Source of the DNA: Patiria pectinifera
Taxonomy: Eukaryota; Echinodermata; Asteroidea; Valvatida; Asterinidae
DNA length: 64,000 nucleotides
Direction: 5' to 3'
Assembly: GCA_029964075.1 (NCBI GenBank)
Contig: CM057140.1
Span: 4,792,643 to 4,856,642 of the forward strand
Positions 21,757-33,479 of the stretch are shown piece after piece; the first letter of the stretch is position 1, and every line of letters begins with the position of its first letter. A program made the translations under genes and the position numbers. The notes beneath the pieces are model-generated. The model ran no database searches. It was not told the DNA's origin and was given only the letters and a program-made list of their open reading frames with translations.

Positions 21757-21953
21757 ATGGAGCGGGTTTGGTACATGCAGTTCATTTTAGGTTTGGCGAT
21801 GTTGCACTATGCGACTCTTATCTTGACGGTTCATGCAAGCAAGGAAGCGTGTGAGGTGTGTGAGTGTAGCGACCACGGGCTTCGCATAGTTGACTGCAGC
21901 GATAGAGGTCTGATGGAGTTACCGAAGGGGATACCAAACGACACCAACGTACT
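21757..21953 (+). CDS. LRR receptor gene, exon 1 (signal peptide and LRR N-cap)
   Basis: The frame starts with MERVWYMQFILGLAMLHYA, a convincing signal peptide of about 28 residues. A cysteine-rich LRR N-terminal cap follows, with CEVCECSDHGLRIVDCSDRG and then LMELPKGIPNDTNVL. It stops at a consensus donor (ACT/GTAAGTG) in phase 2, the same phase as the LRR exons downstream. This is the usual start of an extracellular leucine-rich-repeat protein. The spacing C-x2-C-x-C and the phase-2 one-repeat exons fit glycoprotein-hormone/relaxin-type LGR receptors, but Slit-like or other LRR proteins are not excluded. Confidence 0.8.
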
Positions 21954-23289
21954 GTAAGTGAAACAAGTTTTATTGTTGACTACCCACATCGTCCTTTTTA
22001 TACTAATCTAATTTACTGACTGACTGACTCCCCGACTGACTGACTGACTGACTCCCCGACTCCCCAACCGACAGACAGAGGCAGCGCTACGGGGTCGGGA
22101 TCCTCGCTTGGCCTCCCCGTTCTCCCCCTCCCCGCTTCCGGATCGTTCGCCTCAATTAAATCTCTCTTGTGACGTCACTCTATTCAGTAAAGTGTCGATT
22201 ATGTTTGGGAATGTTCAGTGAACTGTACATAAGAATGTACTTTTAAATGAACACTCTCTCCTTTCTTTAGTTTTATTTTAATGATGTTTCTAGTTTCCTT
22301 TATTTTTAATTTGTATTTGATTACTTATGTATGATTTAAATTTTAAAGTTAAAATTGAAACTAATATTTTTTCTTTGTCTTTGCTTTTTAAAATTCCTAC
22401 AAATAAGCTTTTTCATTTGTTTTATGCTCATATTCAGTTTTTACCCATTTACTTTTTTTTTTATAAACCTTTCTTTGTTACTTAATAATGGCCCTTAAAA
22501 ATGGCCAAAGAGGTTCCACAAATAAGCTGCTCGCCAAACTTCATGTGGTTTGTATATATTAAACATCCTTCATCAATGGCGCTCGCATCGACAGCTTTTG
22601 ATTTTTTTTTAATTCATAAATAACTCTGTCGGAGAGGTAACAAAGATGGTTTGTATGTACTACAACCCACCAATGGTGTCTGCATGTATCATTGTGAACA
22701 ATGGTCCAAAAGTTGTGCATCCATCCATGCAGATGGTTAACAATAAGATCCAAGGGTGTAAGCGCACAATGTAGGCCCGGGAGTAAGACTTTTACACAGC
22801 TATCGATTACTGAACAATGAACCAAAGATAGCATACATTCATTGGACGATTTTGAATGAAATTAATATAACATTGATTTCAATTATTGAAATCGATTCTT
22901 CTATCGTCCGTTCGGCAATTGCAGATGACGAAATTGAAATTGAAAAAGTAGGGATAAGGTATTACATTGTTTGAATAAAGTGGAAAAATAAGCGACCAAA
23001 GAAAAAAATTAACATCGGGTATGTAGGATTATGAATTTTCAAAACGAAATTTTAGTAAACGGTTTTTGAATTTGAATGGAAAAAAAAAAACTTTTAAAAT
23101 ATGAGGAAAATCTATATTACGCTTTTCCAAAAAAAAATATGAATCTGGGAATAAAAGAGTAATGAATTAATCTTTACGGCCGTTAAGGTTTTACACTGCC
23201 GTTAAGGTTGCAGGGTTATAGCCGTGATGCGTTGCCTAATAAACGAACGTTCGTCATCTGGGTAATCATTGGATTTGGCCACAATGGGA
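21954..23289. other. First LRR intron, left part
   Basis: A (CTGA)n/CTCCC-rich simple repeat lies at about 22012-22075. A C-rich patch (22080-22150) and long AT-rich sequence follow. I see no exon, RNA gene or transposon with clear ends. Confidence 0.6.
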
Positions 23290-24220
23290 GAGCCGTGATT
23301 GTTTTGCACGGCTTTTGATTGGACGGGATACGTGTATTAGAAAGGGTACGAACCGTCTAAAACGAAAGAACACTAGTTGTACCACAGCAAACAACCATCA
23401 ACTCGTGACGGTCTGAGCAGAACAACCGCAGCTGTTTATTCCTTCATGAATAATGAATTTTATAAGATATCCATGTATTCCTATCTTCAATATACCGTTT
23501 AAAACCAAGTTATAAAACAATAGCCTCATTTGCATATCGCCTACAGTCGATCGCCTGGTGCGACGTGAACAAAAGATACCAAGCGACACCAATGTAAAGC
23601 GCTGGACGCTATTTTTTCAACGCAGGGCCGTGTTTAATCATTTCCAGGTCTTTTGTTAGTAACAATGGATGCATTTCTTGTGACAATTTTGTCATAGGAT
23701 TAAAAATAAATGTGGGTATTTTTTTTTTCAACGCAGCGCCGTATTTAATAATTTCCAGGTCTTTTGTTAGTAACAATGGATGCATTTCTTGTGAAAATGT
23801 TGTCATAGGATTAAAAATAAATGTGGGTATTTCCACTGGACTATCGTGTCAGTCAACTAGAGTCAATCGCCTGGCGCGACATGAACAAATGATACCAAGC
23901 GACACCAATTTTAAGCACTGGACGCTATTTATTTTTCAACGCAGGGCCGTGTTTAATCATGTCCAGGTCTTTTGTTAGTAACAATGGATCAATTTCTTGT
24001 GACAATGTTGTCATAGGATTAAAAATAAATGTGGGTATTTCCACTGGACTATCTTGATTTATTTATATCGAGATTTAATTCCGATGTCCTAATACTAGTA
24101 GCAAGGAAATCGAGATTTAAAATCGATGCACACTGCAGTGTAAACGCAACCATACTTGAAACCAGACGTTCTATAGGCAACACCGGCGTACCACGTGTAT
24201 ACATCGATGGATGGCATGGG
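23290..24220 (+). repeat. Diverged duplicate of the LRR gene upstream region
   Basis: It aligns in order with 21020-21756 up to a few bases before the LRR start codon (CACTGCAGT, CAACCATACTTGAAA, CCAGACG). Inside it, a 110-120-bp block with CAACGCAGGGCCGTGTTTAA and ATTAAAAATAAATGTGGGT is present three times (about 23612, 23729 and 23932). The sequence after the duplicate is not a signal-peptide exon, so only the upstream region was copied. Confidence 0.75.
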
Positions 24221-24432
24221 GTCCATCCGCAGTTATCAATTGTTAACCCTTGCTCTATTTGACACTCCAAGGCACTTCAATATTCACCAAAAAAGTACCT
24301 ACAATTTTTCATTAGGACAATTCTATGAAAAAAATGGAGTCCACTATTAGAAACATGAAGAATGATTTGTAAATAGCATACCTCATGGTAAGAACAGTTG
24401 CAGACGATTCTGCGCCCCATCAGATCTGTGGT

Positions 24433-24595
24433 CTAGGGGGTGTTGTGGCGCGGGCTACTCTCAACCTTCTTTAGTTCTGCCTTCCATCTCTTACTGCCCG
24501 GCTTTTGGCCAATGCCAAATTGGTAGCGACCATTGGCATATTGTTGCATGATATGCCCCCAAGATGCATCACCTCTTCCTTTCTTATAGGCATAG
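24433..24595 (-). CDS. Possible terminal exon of an unidentified minus-strand gene
   Basis: On the minus strand a good acceptor (TTTCTTTACAG) is followed by a 53-codon open stretch with YAYKKGRGDASWGHIMQQYA and FGIGQKPGSKRWKAELKK, ending in a stop. The amino-acid composition looks like real protein, basic with balanced residues. I do not recognise a family. It could be the last exon of a host gene or of a transposon gene. No partner exon was found upstream within 1 kb. Confidence 0.3.
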
Positions 24596-24599
24596 CTGT

Positions 24600-25550
24600 A
24601 AAGAAACAAACATAAAGATTATGTTATTACTGAATGAAATTATTATTATTATTGTTTAAGACAGTTTAAGAGAGATTTTTAGGCAAAAATGTGACCCACA
24701 GATTGAAAATGTATATCTTTCTGTGTAGGCACTCCTCCAACCTTGCTTACCGCAGAAGGCCTACGTTTTCAATATGCAGGTCAACTTTTCGTCTAAAAAT
24801 GTCTCCTAAAGAAAGACCTCATCCAGACATTCCTTACAATGCTGAAATGAATTTAATATCTGAGGTACAAGGAAAGCCCAAAAAATTGTGACTGTTCTGT
24901 TTCTAAAATAGCGTCACGTCAGGTTGCAACATTCTTTCCAAGGAAAAATGGGAGGCAAGAACTATCATCTAGCATGTCTAGAGAAACTTTATCTCATTCT
25001 CAAAGGAGCTCAAAAAGAAGGATAATGAAACTGGGTAATATGATATACAACTGGATTTATACAGTAATAAGAAATAGTAATGAAAACTCCCTAATGACTT
25101 GACAAGTAGAAAAACGCAAGCAGAATGGTAGGAGGAAGATGATAATGTATAGTGTGAATTTGTATCTCTGCTGGTCAGCTGAATGAATCACTGAGGCTTG
25201 ACCATGTGGCAGCTTATATAGGGGGACTTGTGGGCTAAAATAAACAAACAGGGGGGCACACTACCAAGACTAGGAGGGGAGATCTCCAGGGTCTTTTAAA
25301 TTTCCTATATGAACATGACAAAATAGGACTCACCAAACACGCTGAACACCAACATCACTTCATCTATACATGCAGCATGTAGCCGCCCCATCTTAGACTT
25401 GATGACTTCGCCTCACTTGTGACTTGTGTATAGCCAAATTCTGATGCAGGGATGGAAGGGAGGGGAAATTACTAATATACAAGATATTTACAAAGTTTCA
25501 GGTTTTCCATATGTTTGTGCACAGTGCACCCAGCAGGCATCACTTTGTAC
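24600..25550. other. Intronic stretch without recognised features
   Basis: AT-rich single-copy-looking sequence. AGCGTCACGTCAGGTTGCAA near 24910 has a shorter relative near 26146. No exon with matching phase was found. Confidence 0.5.
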
Positions 25551-25555
25551 ATAAG

Positions 25556-25757
25556 CCGTTTTGCGGATACCGCATGCATCTTTGAAATTTGGTGGGGAGT
25601 GGGGAGGGGGACATCACAATGAAAATACACGTCCCATCAGGCTCATCTACAGTTGCATGATGAGAATTAGTATTGTCGTTGTTATGCCCTCGAAAATTGT
25701 TATGACCCCCCCCCCCCAAAGTAATTCAAAGAGGGGTGTATGGTATCCGTGAAACGG
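25556..25757. mobile_element. Short inverted-repeat element (MITE), about 200 bp
   Basis: It starts with CCGTTTTGCGGATACC and ends with GGTATCCGTGAAACGG, which are inverted repeats with two mismatches. The interior contains G-runs on one side and C-runs on the other, so much of the unit can fold on itself. No target duplication was recognised. A (TAG)n tract follows directly. Confidence 0.5.
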
Positions 25758-25759
25758 TA

Positions 25760-26640
25760 GTAGTAGTAGTAGTAGGCCTAGTAGTATGACTATGACTGAG
25801 TCAGCGCTCTAGTAATTTAATAATATAGTAATTAATATCATAACTCTATCATTCTATGGTTAGAACATATCTCAACAAGCACAGACTAGCACCAAATCTA
25901 GTAGTAATAGGTTTATCCCTACATGCCCTACCAAAAAGTAAAAACCAAAATATTGCAACCGGATGCCACTTCCGCTATTGTGTGAAAAATCTATCATGTT
26001 TATGGAGAGTCAAGAAAATTTTCGGAAGTACATGTGCCGGTATTTCCTAACAAAATTGGAAAATGTTTTTCGGTCCGAGATTCAAGTCTTATCATCATTT
26101 TTGCAATGAATGACCTTCATTGAGAAGATGTATGAAGAAAAAAGTAGCGTCAGGTTGCAACAGTCAGACAGTCTTTCCCCCAAAAAGTACCAACCATGCG
26201 ACTGCTGACAATAAAAAAGCATGTACAAGTACAAACGGCAGGATTACCAAAAAAGAGCAGTAAAGTTCACGTCCATTCCATAAAAACAACAGCGATTCAT
26301 GTTCCCGATATCGTCAATCCCCCTGAAGCTACGCGGTACGCGCTCACCTTCATTGCGTTATGCGCGCTGATTTACACCGCAGCATTACTTTAATTTCCCT
26401 ACAAAAACTTCGCTCTTACCCATCCTAGTCTCAACATCTCTGCATATTAGTAACCCACAATTACATCCAACAATAACCCACCGGATAAAAATGAATCCTA
26501 ATGTATTTGGAAGTGTGAAATTTTAGTTAAAATATACGTTCTCACCTGAATCACGGAGCAATGGCGGACTCATGGAGGCCGCCATCTTTTACTCGGGTTA
26601 AAGGTCACGTTTGCCGAAATCCGATATCACTTTCCTAACA
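25760..26640. other. Intronic stretch without recognised features
   Basis: After a (TAG)n microsatellite the sequence has no recognisable exon or repeat ends. A 65-codon frame at 26196 has a hydrophobic tail but no family match. Confidence 0.4.
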
Positions 26641-26649
26641 CCCACTTGT

Positions 26650-26765
26650 AATTCCTAACCAATTCCTAACCAATTCCTAACCAATTCCTAACCAATTCCT
26701 AACGCGCCGTTAGGAAAGCGTTACGAATTGGTTAGGAATCTGTTAGGAATTGTCTTCGGAATGTT
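26650..26765. repeat. AATTCCTAACC tandem repeat with inverted partner
   Basis: Five head-to-tail units of 11-12 bp (CCAATTCCTAA) end in CGCGCCG. Inverted units (TTAGGAAAGCG, GAATTGGTTAGGAAT, GTTAGGAATTG) follow directly. The whole block can form a long imperfect hairpin. Confidence 0.85.
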
Positions 26766-26799
26766 CGGAATCGGTATCGAGCGTTAGGAAAGCTGGGTA

Positions 26800-28980
26800 G
26801 TCCGTCCGGCGGCGGGTGGGGCCACGGAGCATGGTTGGTATACATGCAGCTTCATAATACTTCGCTTCGCTCAGTTACACCCTTTGAGTCACCAGACAAA
26901 AATTCAATTATACAATGATACACAGGATATATTGTTAATTGGGTTAATGTTTATTATTACAGCATCAGAGACAATCTAGACGCTAAGTGTCTCTTTCAAA
27001 ACCATTAATACACATGTAATCAAACGCTGAAAATGAGCTTCTTGTAAGCAGATTGTAGAAATCTACAACACTCACCCCCATTTTTTTAAATAATAATCAA
27101 ATGCAATATTCAAGGCTGGGGAAGCATAAGGTTTTTTTTTCCATTTGAGTAGCCATTTTTATTTTTTTATTTTTTTTGCAGAGGTGAATAATGATAAGCA
27201 AATATTCCTCTTTAGAGATTGTTCTATCTTTTTTGTGTGTTCGTAGGCTTTGTTAGTACCACATTGTGTGACCCACTGCTGTATTGACTGACAGATACGA
27301 AAAACCACAAAACAATTTATGGAAAAATGGAAACGCATACCTGAACTATGCAAATCAATGCTTTCAGGCAAACGGTGGCAATTGGAAGACAAGGTGTGTT
27401 TTTACTGTTTTGATATACAATTCAATAAAGAAAAGTATAGGTACTTGCTTTTTAGACTTGTCTGGTTCTAATAAACCTGTGTAAAGCATATCATTAGCTG
27501 AAGAATTGTTTTGCTTGGTGATATGAAATCAAATTTGGAAACAATATTGATTACTATGTAGCTAACAGAATTGAATAAAAAATATCAAATTCACACAGCA
27601 TCATGGTAGGTGTATGAACCTTGAAGTTGATAATTCATTCATATTTAGTTTCTTGTATATAAAATGAAGTATCTTCTCACAAATTAAATCTGTAATATAT
27701 TAACGCATTAATTATGGTCGGTTTTATACAGAATATTGTCAAAAATCTTACAACAATTTTAGACTGATGGGTCGCCTATACCCCTAGGTCCTCCCCCTAC
27801 TGAGACTCCAACCCCACTGTTCCACCTCGGTGGGCACCTAGCTTGCTCTAGGATCCCAACTACTTGGCCGGCATCCACACAGAATGCAATTTCACATTTC
27901 ATCGATTTCGCTTTTGCTACTTAAGTATTTACTTTCTTAGAGTTAAGACACTCTCCAAAAGACAGCCAGAGCATACAGACCGGAATGTCAAGTTTATACC
28001 TGTGGTTCTTTTCACAACCATTCTCTTAGTTGATAAATTATTCGAACATGGTGTTTCCGCAAACCTTTCATTATACCTAAAATTCTTGAACTAGACTCTC
28101 CGATGAGCTTTGCGTATGCAGTCACATGATTAATGAGTCAAAAATCATCTGTGCAACATTCTTTATTTTTTTGCGTTACAAGTGAAGTTTATTTTGTAGA
28201 GGGGGAAATTACGTTTCTAATCGTATGCAATGTTTTTTTTATGCTTAACAAACTCAAAGATTTGAGGTTGCAAGTATACGACAGATCGAAAACTGAAATA
28301 CTTTCTGTAAAATCCGTTCAATTCATTGTATTCCATTTGAAAAAAAAATTGGTGCGTAAACAAGGTTATTCGCGACTATTGTGTACACATTGCGCGGGAA
28401 ATCAGATAAGATTTTCGACCTAACCTTTGGATTTGTTTTTTTCGTTTGGTGACCATATGCTATTTTTAGACCATCGTAATGTTCAGATTGAGCCCTATCT
28501 ACGGTTGTTTGGTGTGATCCCATGTCGTGTGTATTTTAGAATCGAAGGCGGTTGCTTCCGAGCGCTCTTTGAGGAGTAATTGCTAGGGCGCATCGGTGTG
28601 CTTTAAGGACTAGACAGATATTCTAAAATGTTCCATTTTCACGTCTTCTTTGTACCTGTCTGTACTGCATGACTTCCTATGACCGGGCAGTGCAATCGTG
28701 TAACGCGAACACTTTCAGGGACTAGCTGTTTTAATCATATTATGTGTGTTGGCTCTGGGACAAGCTTTACTGGGTAATTGCTTTGTCTTGTTTATTATTG
28801 ATTTTATGCAATGCATATCTGTTTAGAGCATAACTAAAAGTGGTGTGAGTATTAGCGGATGTCTGGACCGTGCACCCCCCCCCGGGTTCTCTCCATACAC
28901 ATTTGAAAGATTGATAAAAAAAAAAAAAATCTCGCTGTCGAAATGAGCGCTTGGACTGGTGTTCCAGCAATTAATATTTC
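26800..28980. other. Intronic stretch without recognised features
   Basis: Mostly AT-rich sequence with poly-T and poly-C runs. Short open frames here have no family features, and no LRR-type exon in phase 2 was found. Confidence 0.45.
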
Positions 28981-28981
28981 A

Positions 28982-29504
28982 AGCTATACAGTCCATCATT
29001 TGTAGCTATCCAAAAAGGAACTGACGTAATTAGTTGAAAGAATCATACTTGGTTGAAAGATAGTAAGGGGACTTACCTCCCTGTGAAATTATTCTATGTG
29101 CATGCAGTCGTCTTGAAAAAAAATAATGCAAGAAGGCCTTTCCATCATGGTGCATCGTTGGAAATTTCCGTTAGTAGTTTGTTTTTGCATTTAGCAAAGC
29201 GCGAGGTGAGTAAGCATTAATACGATGCGCACGCACGCGATGTTGCTTAATTGTCTGATCCATAGACATTTATTATATGTCTATGGTCTGATCAGTAAAC
29301 TTTGCGGGACATCGCGTAGCTGCAATTGGCTCAGTGAGAACATGTCCCAGATGCTGAATTCAGGCTCAATGAAAAACATGATTCAGCATTTTTTTTTTAT
29401 TACATCGAGATCAAAGAAATCTTAGAATGGCTTTAGATTTTGAGAACGTGTGTCGCTTCAGCGAAAAAAATGCACAAATACAAATGATGGACTATACCTT
29501 TAAA
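28982..29504 (+). mobile_element. MITE family B, copy 2
   Basis: It starts with AGTCCATCATTTGTA and ends with TACAAATGATGGACT, an exact 15-bp inverted repeat, followed by ATACCTTTAA. It aligns with 20180-20765 over most of its length. An inner hairpin around AGACATTTATTATATGTCT at about 29264-29283 is private to this copy. No coding capacity. Confidence 0.8.
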
Positions 29505-30072
29505 TCATCCTGTACTATTACGCCGTATAGTAGTGGTTGATGTTTTGCAGGTTTTGAAATGGCTGATGATAAACTATGGTGAGCTGGTATTCGCAAAGAA
29601 AAATCTTCCCCCTGAGTATGTTCTTCATAAGGTTATAAGCTGATTTTTGTTGTAGCTGTTCTAATTTCATTTCTACATGCATTCTTGGAATTGTGTTAAT
29701 GTTATTTGAGGTGGTTCATACCCCTACTCCAAGAAAGCCAATATTGAGATCAAAATCTACTCTTTCAGCCATACAAAACAAAAAGACAAACAAAACATGA
29801 TACAATGCCAGTTAGAGATAGCTTGAGTAACTGCAGCGCGTATTAACACTTAGTGCAAACTATGTTGTATCCGTAGGTTCAAAATGGCCCTTACTTCTAA
29901 AATAAAAATAGGGAATATACAAAAACCCTTTTTCCGGAACACACAACAACAGAAAAATCTATGTTTTTTTTTTATTTTGTTATTAATAAGATTGTCAATG
30001 TTTTGGGAGCTTAAACTCCCAGTGGTTTGTGTTTTAAGAAGTATAACAGCTATGGCATTTACGTCCATTATA

Positions 30073-30659
30073 TCGTCACCGACACCACGAAGTAACACCC
30101 ATCTACATACCAGTAAAAACTAGCAATCGGACAAAAAACGGCGACTAAAGTTGAACGCCTTCTAAAACAGCTCGGTTTTTTTTCACTCGTTTGTGTATTA
30201 AATAAACAAGTAATAAGAGAAAAAGATGAGTGTTAGTTCGTGAAACCGAAAAAGCTGCGAAACAGTAAATTTTCGTTTTCACGAAGTAATACTCTTCAAT
30301 GTATTTAACACGAGGAAAGTGCAACTTCAAGTCAGCGCGCGCGCGCTCATACAACTTGTTACAAGAAGAGTGTTACTTCGTGAAAACGTTTTTGCTCACT
30401 TATGAGCAGAGTGCGCGCCATGCATTGCAATGGAAAATGGAACTTGAATGTTACTTCGTGAAAACGAAAAATTGTCACTTTTGCGCAAAAGTTGCCATGG
30501 ATACTTAGCGTAATTATTAAAGTAAAGCTCTTGAAGCTTTGAAACTTCGTGCAATGGTAGGCCTTGATGAATAATGTAAAAAAAAAAAAAAAAAAACTGA
30601 AAATCGAAAAAAAAATTGCTTTAACACGGTAGAGTGTTACTTCGTGGTGTCGGTGACGA
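30073..30659. mobile_element. MITE family F, copy 1 (TA-flanked)
   Basis: It starts with TCGTCACCGACACCACGAAG and ends with its reverse complement, and is flanked by TA on both sides. TA flanks fit a Tc1/mariner-type insertion. The interior repeats GTGTTACTTCGTGAAAACG several times in both directions. It aligns with 40597-41123 but has an extra internal segment. Confidence 0.88.
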
Positions 30660-31498
30660 TATGCATATAGGCCTTTACAAGTCCAAACACGAGAAACGAA
30701 AACCGCCGTTCAATTCTTTCAGTGCCCCTTAACATAAATGCGTGCACGCAAGGTGCCCCAAGATGTTTCACCCCAGTTACACCCCTGCTAGCAAGTATTT
30801 TTGATTACAAATAAGCTCATAAAATGCATCTTATTTTTCAATTTTAAACTCGACACTGCGGGTGTATATCGAATTATTGAAATTTTGTGGCAATTACCCT
30901 TGGAGCTTTGAGCCCCCCCCCCCCCAAAAAAAATCGCGGAGTAGCCACATGCAGAATTTTATCACCACACGTGTTTCTAGGTCAATAACCCCCTCATGCA
31001 TGGTCATGCACAAGATATAGGTCAGTCACATGGACCTGGGCCAGAATTGTTTACACCCTGTCTGAGGTCTGGGCGGCACGAGGGTTTGACACAAAGAGAT
31101 CGGCGGCACAAAGGGGTTGGCCACTAAGATCTCAAATTACTGCGCAAAGGCATTAGGCGCCATCTTGGCGTCTGTCTTTGCGACACTCCTTACTCTGCAG
31201 TGGTTTGGGTATGGCCAATGGGAGTCTTCAGGCTTGTGGTGAATAGTAGGGGTGAGAATTACATGGAAGCTTGGCCTTATTGGCCCATTGAAAACAAATC
31301 ATGGCCATATTTTGAAAATTTGGAGAATTGTATCACCGCCTCACTTCTCGAAGGGATACGTACTTAACCGGGTTTGACCTGACCGTATTACGCAAACTAT
31401 GCACTTTCACGGAGGAGGGAATACTTTGCTTCTTTGCAATTTACGCTGATGTAGGCATACAATTAATAAATTTTCGAACTCGCAACATTTTTTTTCAG

Positions 31499-31570
31499 AA
31501 ACCTTGCCGAGAATGTCTTGAAGGAGATACCTAAGAATGGTTTCATGGACCTTCCGCACCTGATTTCACT
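31499..31570 (+). CDS. LRR exon (72 bp) of the LRR receptor gene
   Basis: The exon is flanked by a T-rich acceptor and a GTAAGT donor and is exactly 72 bp in phase 2. It encodes NLAENVLKEIPKNGFMDLPH and then LISL, a 24-residue leucine-rich repeat with the LxxN-xL spacing. It fits exon 1 at 21757 and the exon series from 37850. The repeat expected to follow the N-cap directly was not found between 21954 and 31498. Confidence 0.8.
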
Positions 31571-32299
31571 GTAAGTACATTACAACCCTTACTGTAGGGC
31601 GATACCATTGTCCAGTATGGGTAAATATTAGTGCCTGGGGATGACGACGTGTTCAAAGTGTGCATCTAAAAAGTGTGTTTTCAACGTGTGAAAACGGCAC
31701 TATCGGATGCCATTTGCGTTGTTTGTATGAGCAGTTCTCAACCTCTTCCGAATAGGCACATTTTCGACGGGCCCTTTTAGTACAGGCAATATAAGGTTTT
31801 ACCTCAAACAAAATACAACAGATTTTTTTTTTTAACACAGTGCATATCTACAAGGTCCCTAGAATGACATACTAAAAGTCTTAAGAAATCCAGGTGGCGG
31901 AAATATGCCTAATTTGCATACATCCAAAATGGCAGCATAAGTTAGGACTTTGCATTGGTTTGGTCATATTTCTCTTACTAGGTAGATTGTGTGGTTCGTT
32001 AAACGACAGTTTTAGTCCTTTTACATTGGTTTACTCATTATTCTAGTCCTAGGTAAATTTCAAGATCCCTATGTTTTCGGAATTGTCCAAATACCGTATA
32101 ATTTACATAAATGCGGTATATCAATTTGCCTAAATTAAAGTTAAAGTAATGGATGCCAAGTGTGGATATGTAACAACTAAATTTCTCTGATAATCCTAAT
32201 CAAATTTTACAACACAGTGCATTGCTATAAGGTCCCTAAAATTGTTGTTAAACATCCAAGTGGTGGAAATATGCTTAATTTGCATAAATTCCAAAGGCC

Positions 32300-33470
32300 G
32301 CTAACTACATCATATTATTTGGCCATATAGCCGTATAGGCCGTTATGTACTTTTGCATTGTTTTGTTTAATAATGAATTTTTGCCATATTTGGAAAGAAT
32401 TTACCTCCCTAAGTCGATCAGATATGCATTGGAGAAATATTTTTCCCAGCTACCATGTGGCGGCCATCTTGGATTTAAAAACGGCCGCCATTTCGAGCCT
32501 TATTTGTATCATGTAACTTTGGACATGATTGTCGTATAAAGTTCCCGAGTACATTATTGTTTACGTTGTACTCCAAATTTTGAATGGCAGCCATCTTGGA
32601 TATGCATGATAAATTCGGACTCGAATGTCATACGAATTCAATTTCGGTGGTGAACCCCATACATTGAATACAAGTAATCTTAACTACCCATTGCTGAGAA
32701 TGTATCCCAGATGGATGGCAACCATCTTGGATTTTTCAAAATAGCCGCCATCTTGGATTATATTTATAATAACATTGCACCTGAATGTCACATGAAGTCC
32801 ATGTTTTGAATGAACTCAAGTATATCACTGTAAACGGGGTACTCACAATTGACGGCAGTCATCTTGGATATTCATAATTGCCGCCATTTTGAACTAATTT
32901 GCATGTTAAATTTGGACTTGAATGTCGTATGAAGTCAATATTGGTGGCAAACCCCATAAATTTGATACCAAGGAATCCAATTAACTCATTTAGGCATCCC
33001 AAATGGATCGCAGCTATATTGAATATTTAAAAAAAAAACGGCCATCTTGGATTTCATTTAAATAATAAGGTGGCACCTGAATGTCGTATGAAGTAAATTT
33101 TGGTGGCAAATTGCATGTTCTTGATACCAAGTGAACCAAGTTATAATCATTGTTGATGGGGTACTCCACTGGGAGTGTACCCCATCAACAAAGATTTTTG
33201 GGGGTTTCTTGGTATCAAACACATGGGGTTTGCAATCAAAATGAACTTTATATGACAATCAGGTCCGAAGTTAGATTCAAATTTGGCCCGAAATGGCGGC
33301 CATTTTGAATTCCAAGACGGCTGCCACATGGGTAGATGAAACAAAATGTTACTAATGGATTTCCAGCTTAGAAAGGTAAACTCTATCCAAATATTGCAAA
33401 ATTCACTCTTTAGTAAAGAAAAATGCAATGGCCAAATAATACGACATAATAACTCTCGTCCTAAGTTGCT
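32300..33470. mobile_element. Large imperfect inverted repeat built from CCATCTTGGAT units
   Basis: The segment repeats diverged units of about 200-250 bp containing GGCCGCCATCTTGGAT and ACTTGAATGTCGTATGAAGT. At 33160-33198 the direction flips around TTGATGGGGTAC and its complement. The right arm (33190-33470) matches the far left part (about 32300-32550) in reverse, including TTTGGAAAGAATTTACCTCC-type sequence. It looks like a non-autonomous foldback element. No coding frame. Confidence 0.6.
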
Positions 33471-33479
33471 TTTTGGGGT

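Noticed and set aside
27284-27395. Possible host exon (YEKPQNNLWKNGNAYLNYA)
   Set aside because: It has AG/GT borders but no family features, and its phase does not fit the LRR gene.
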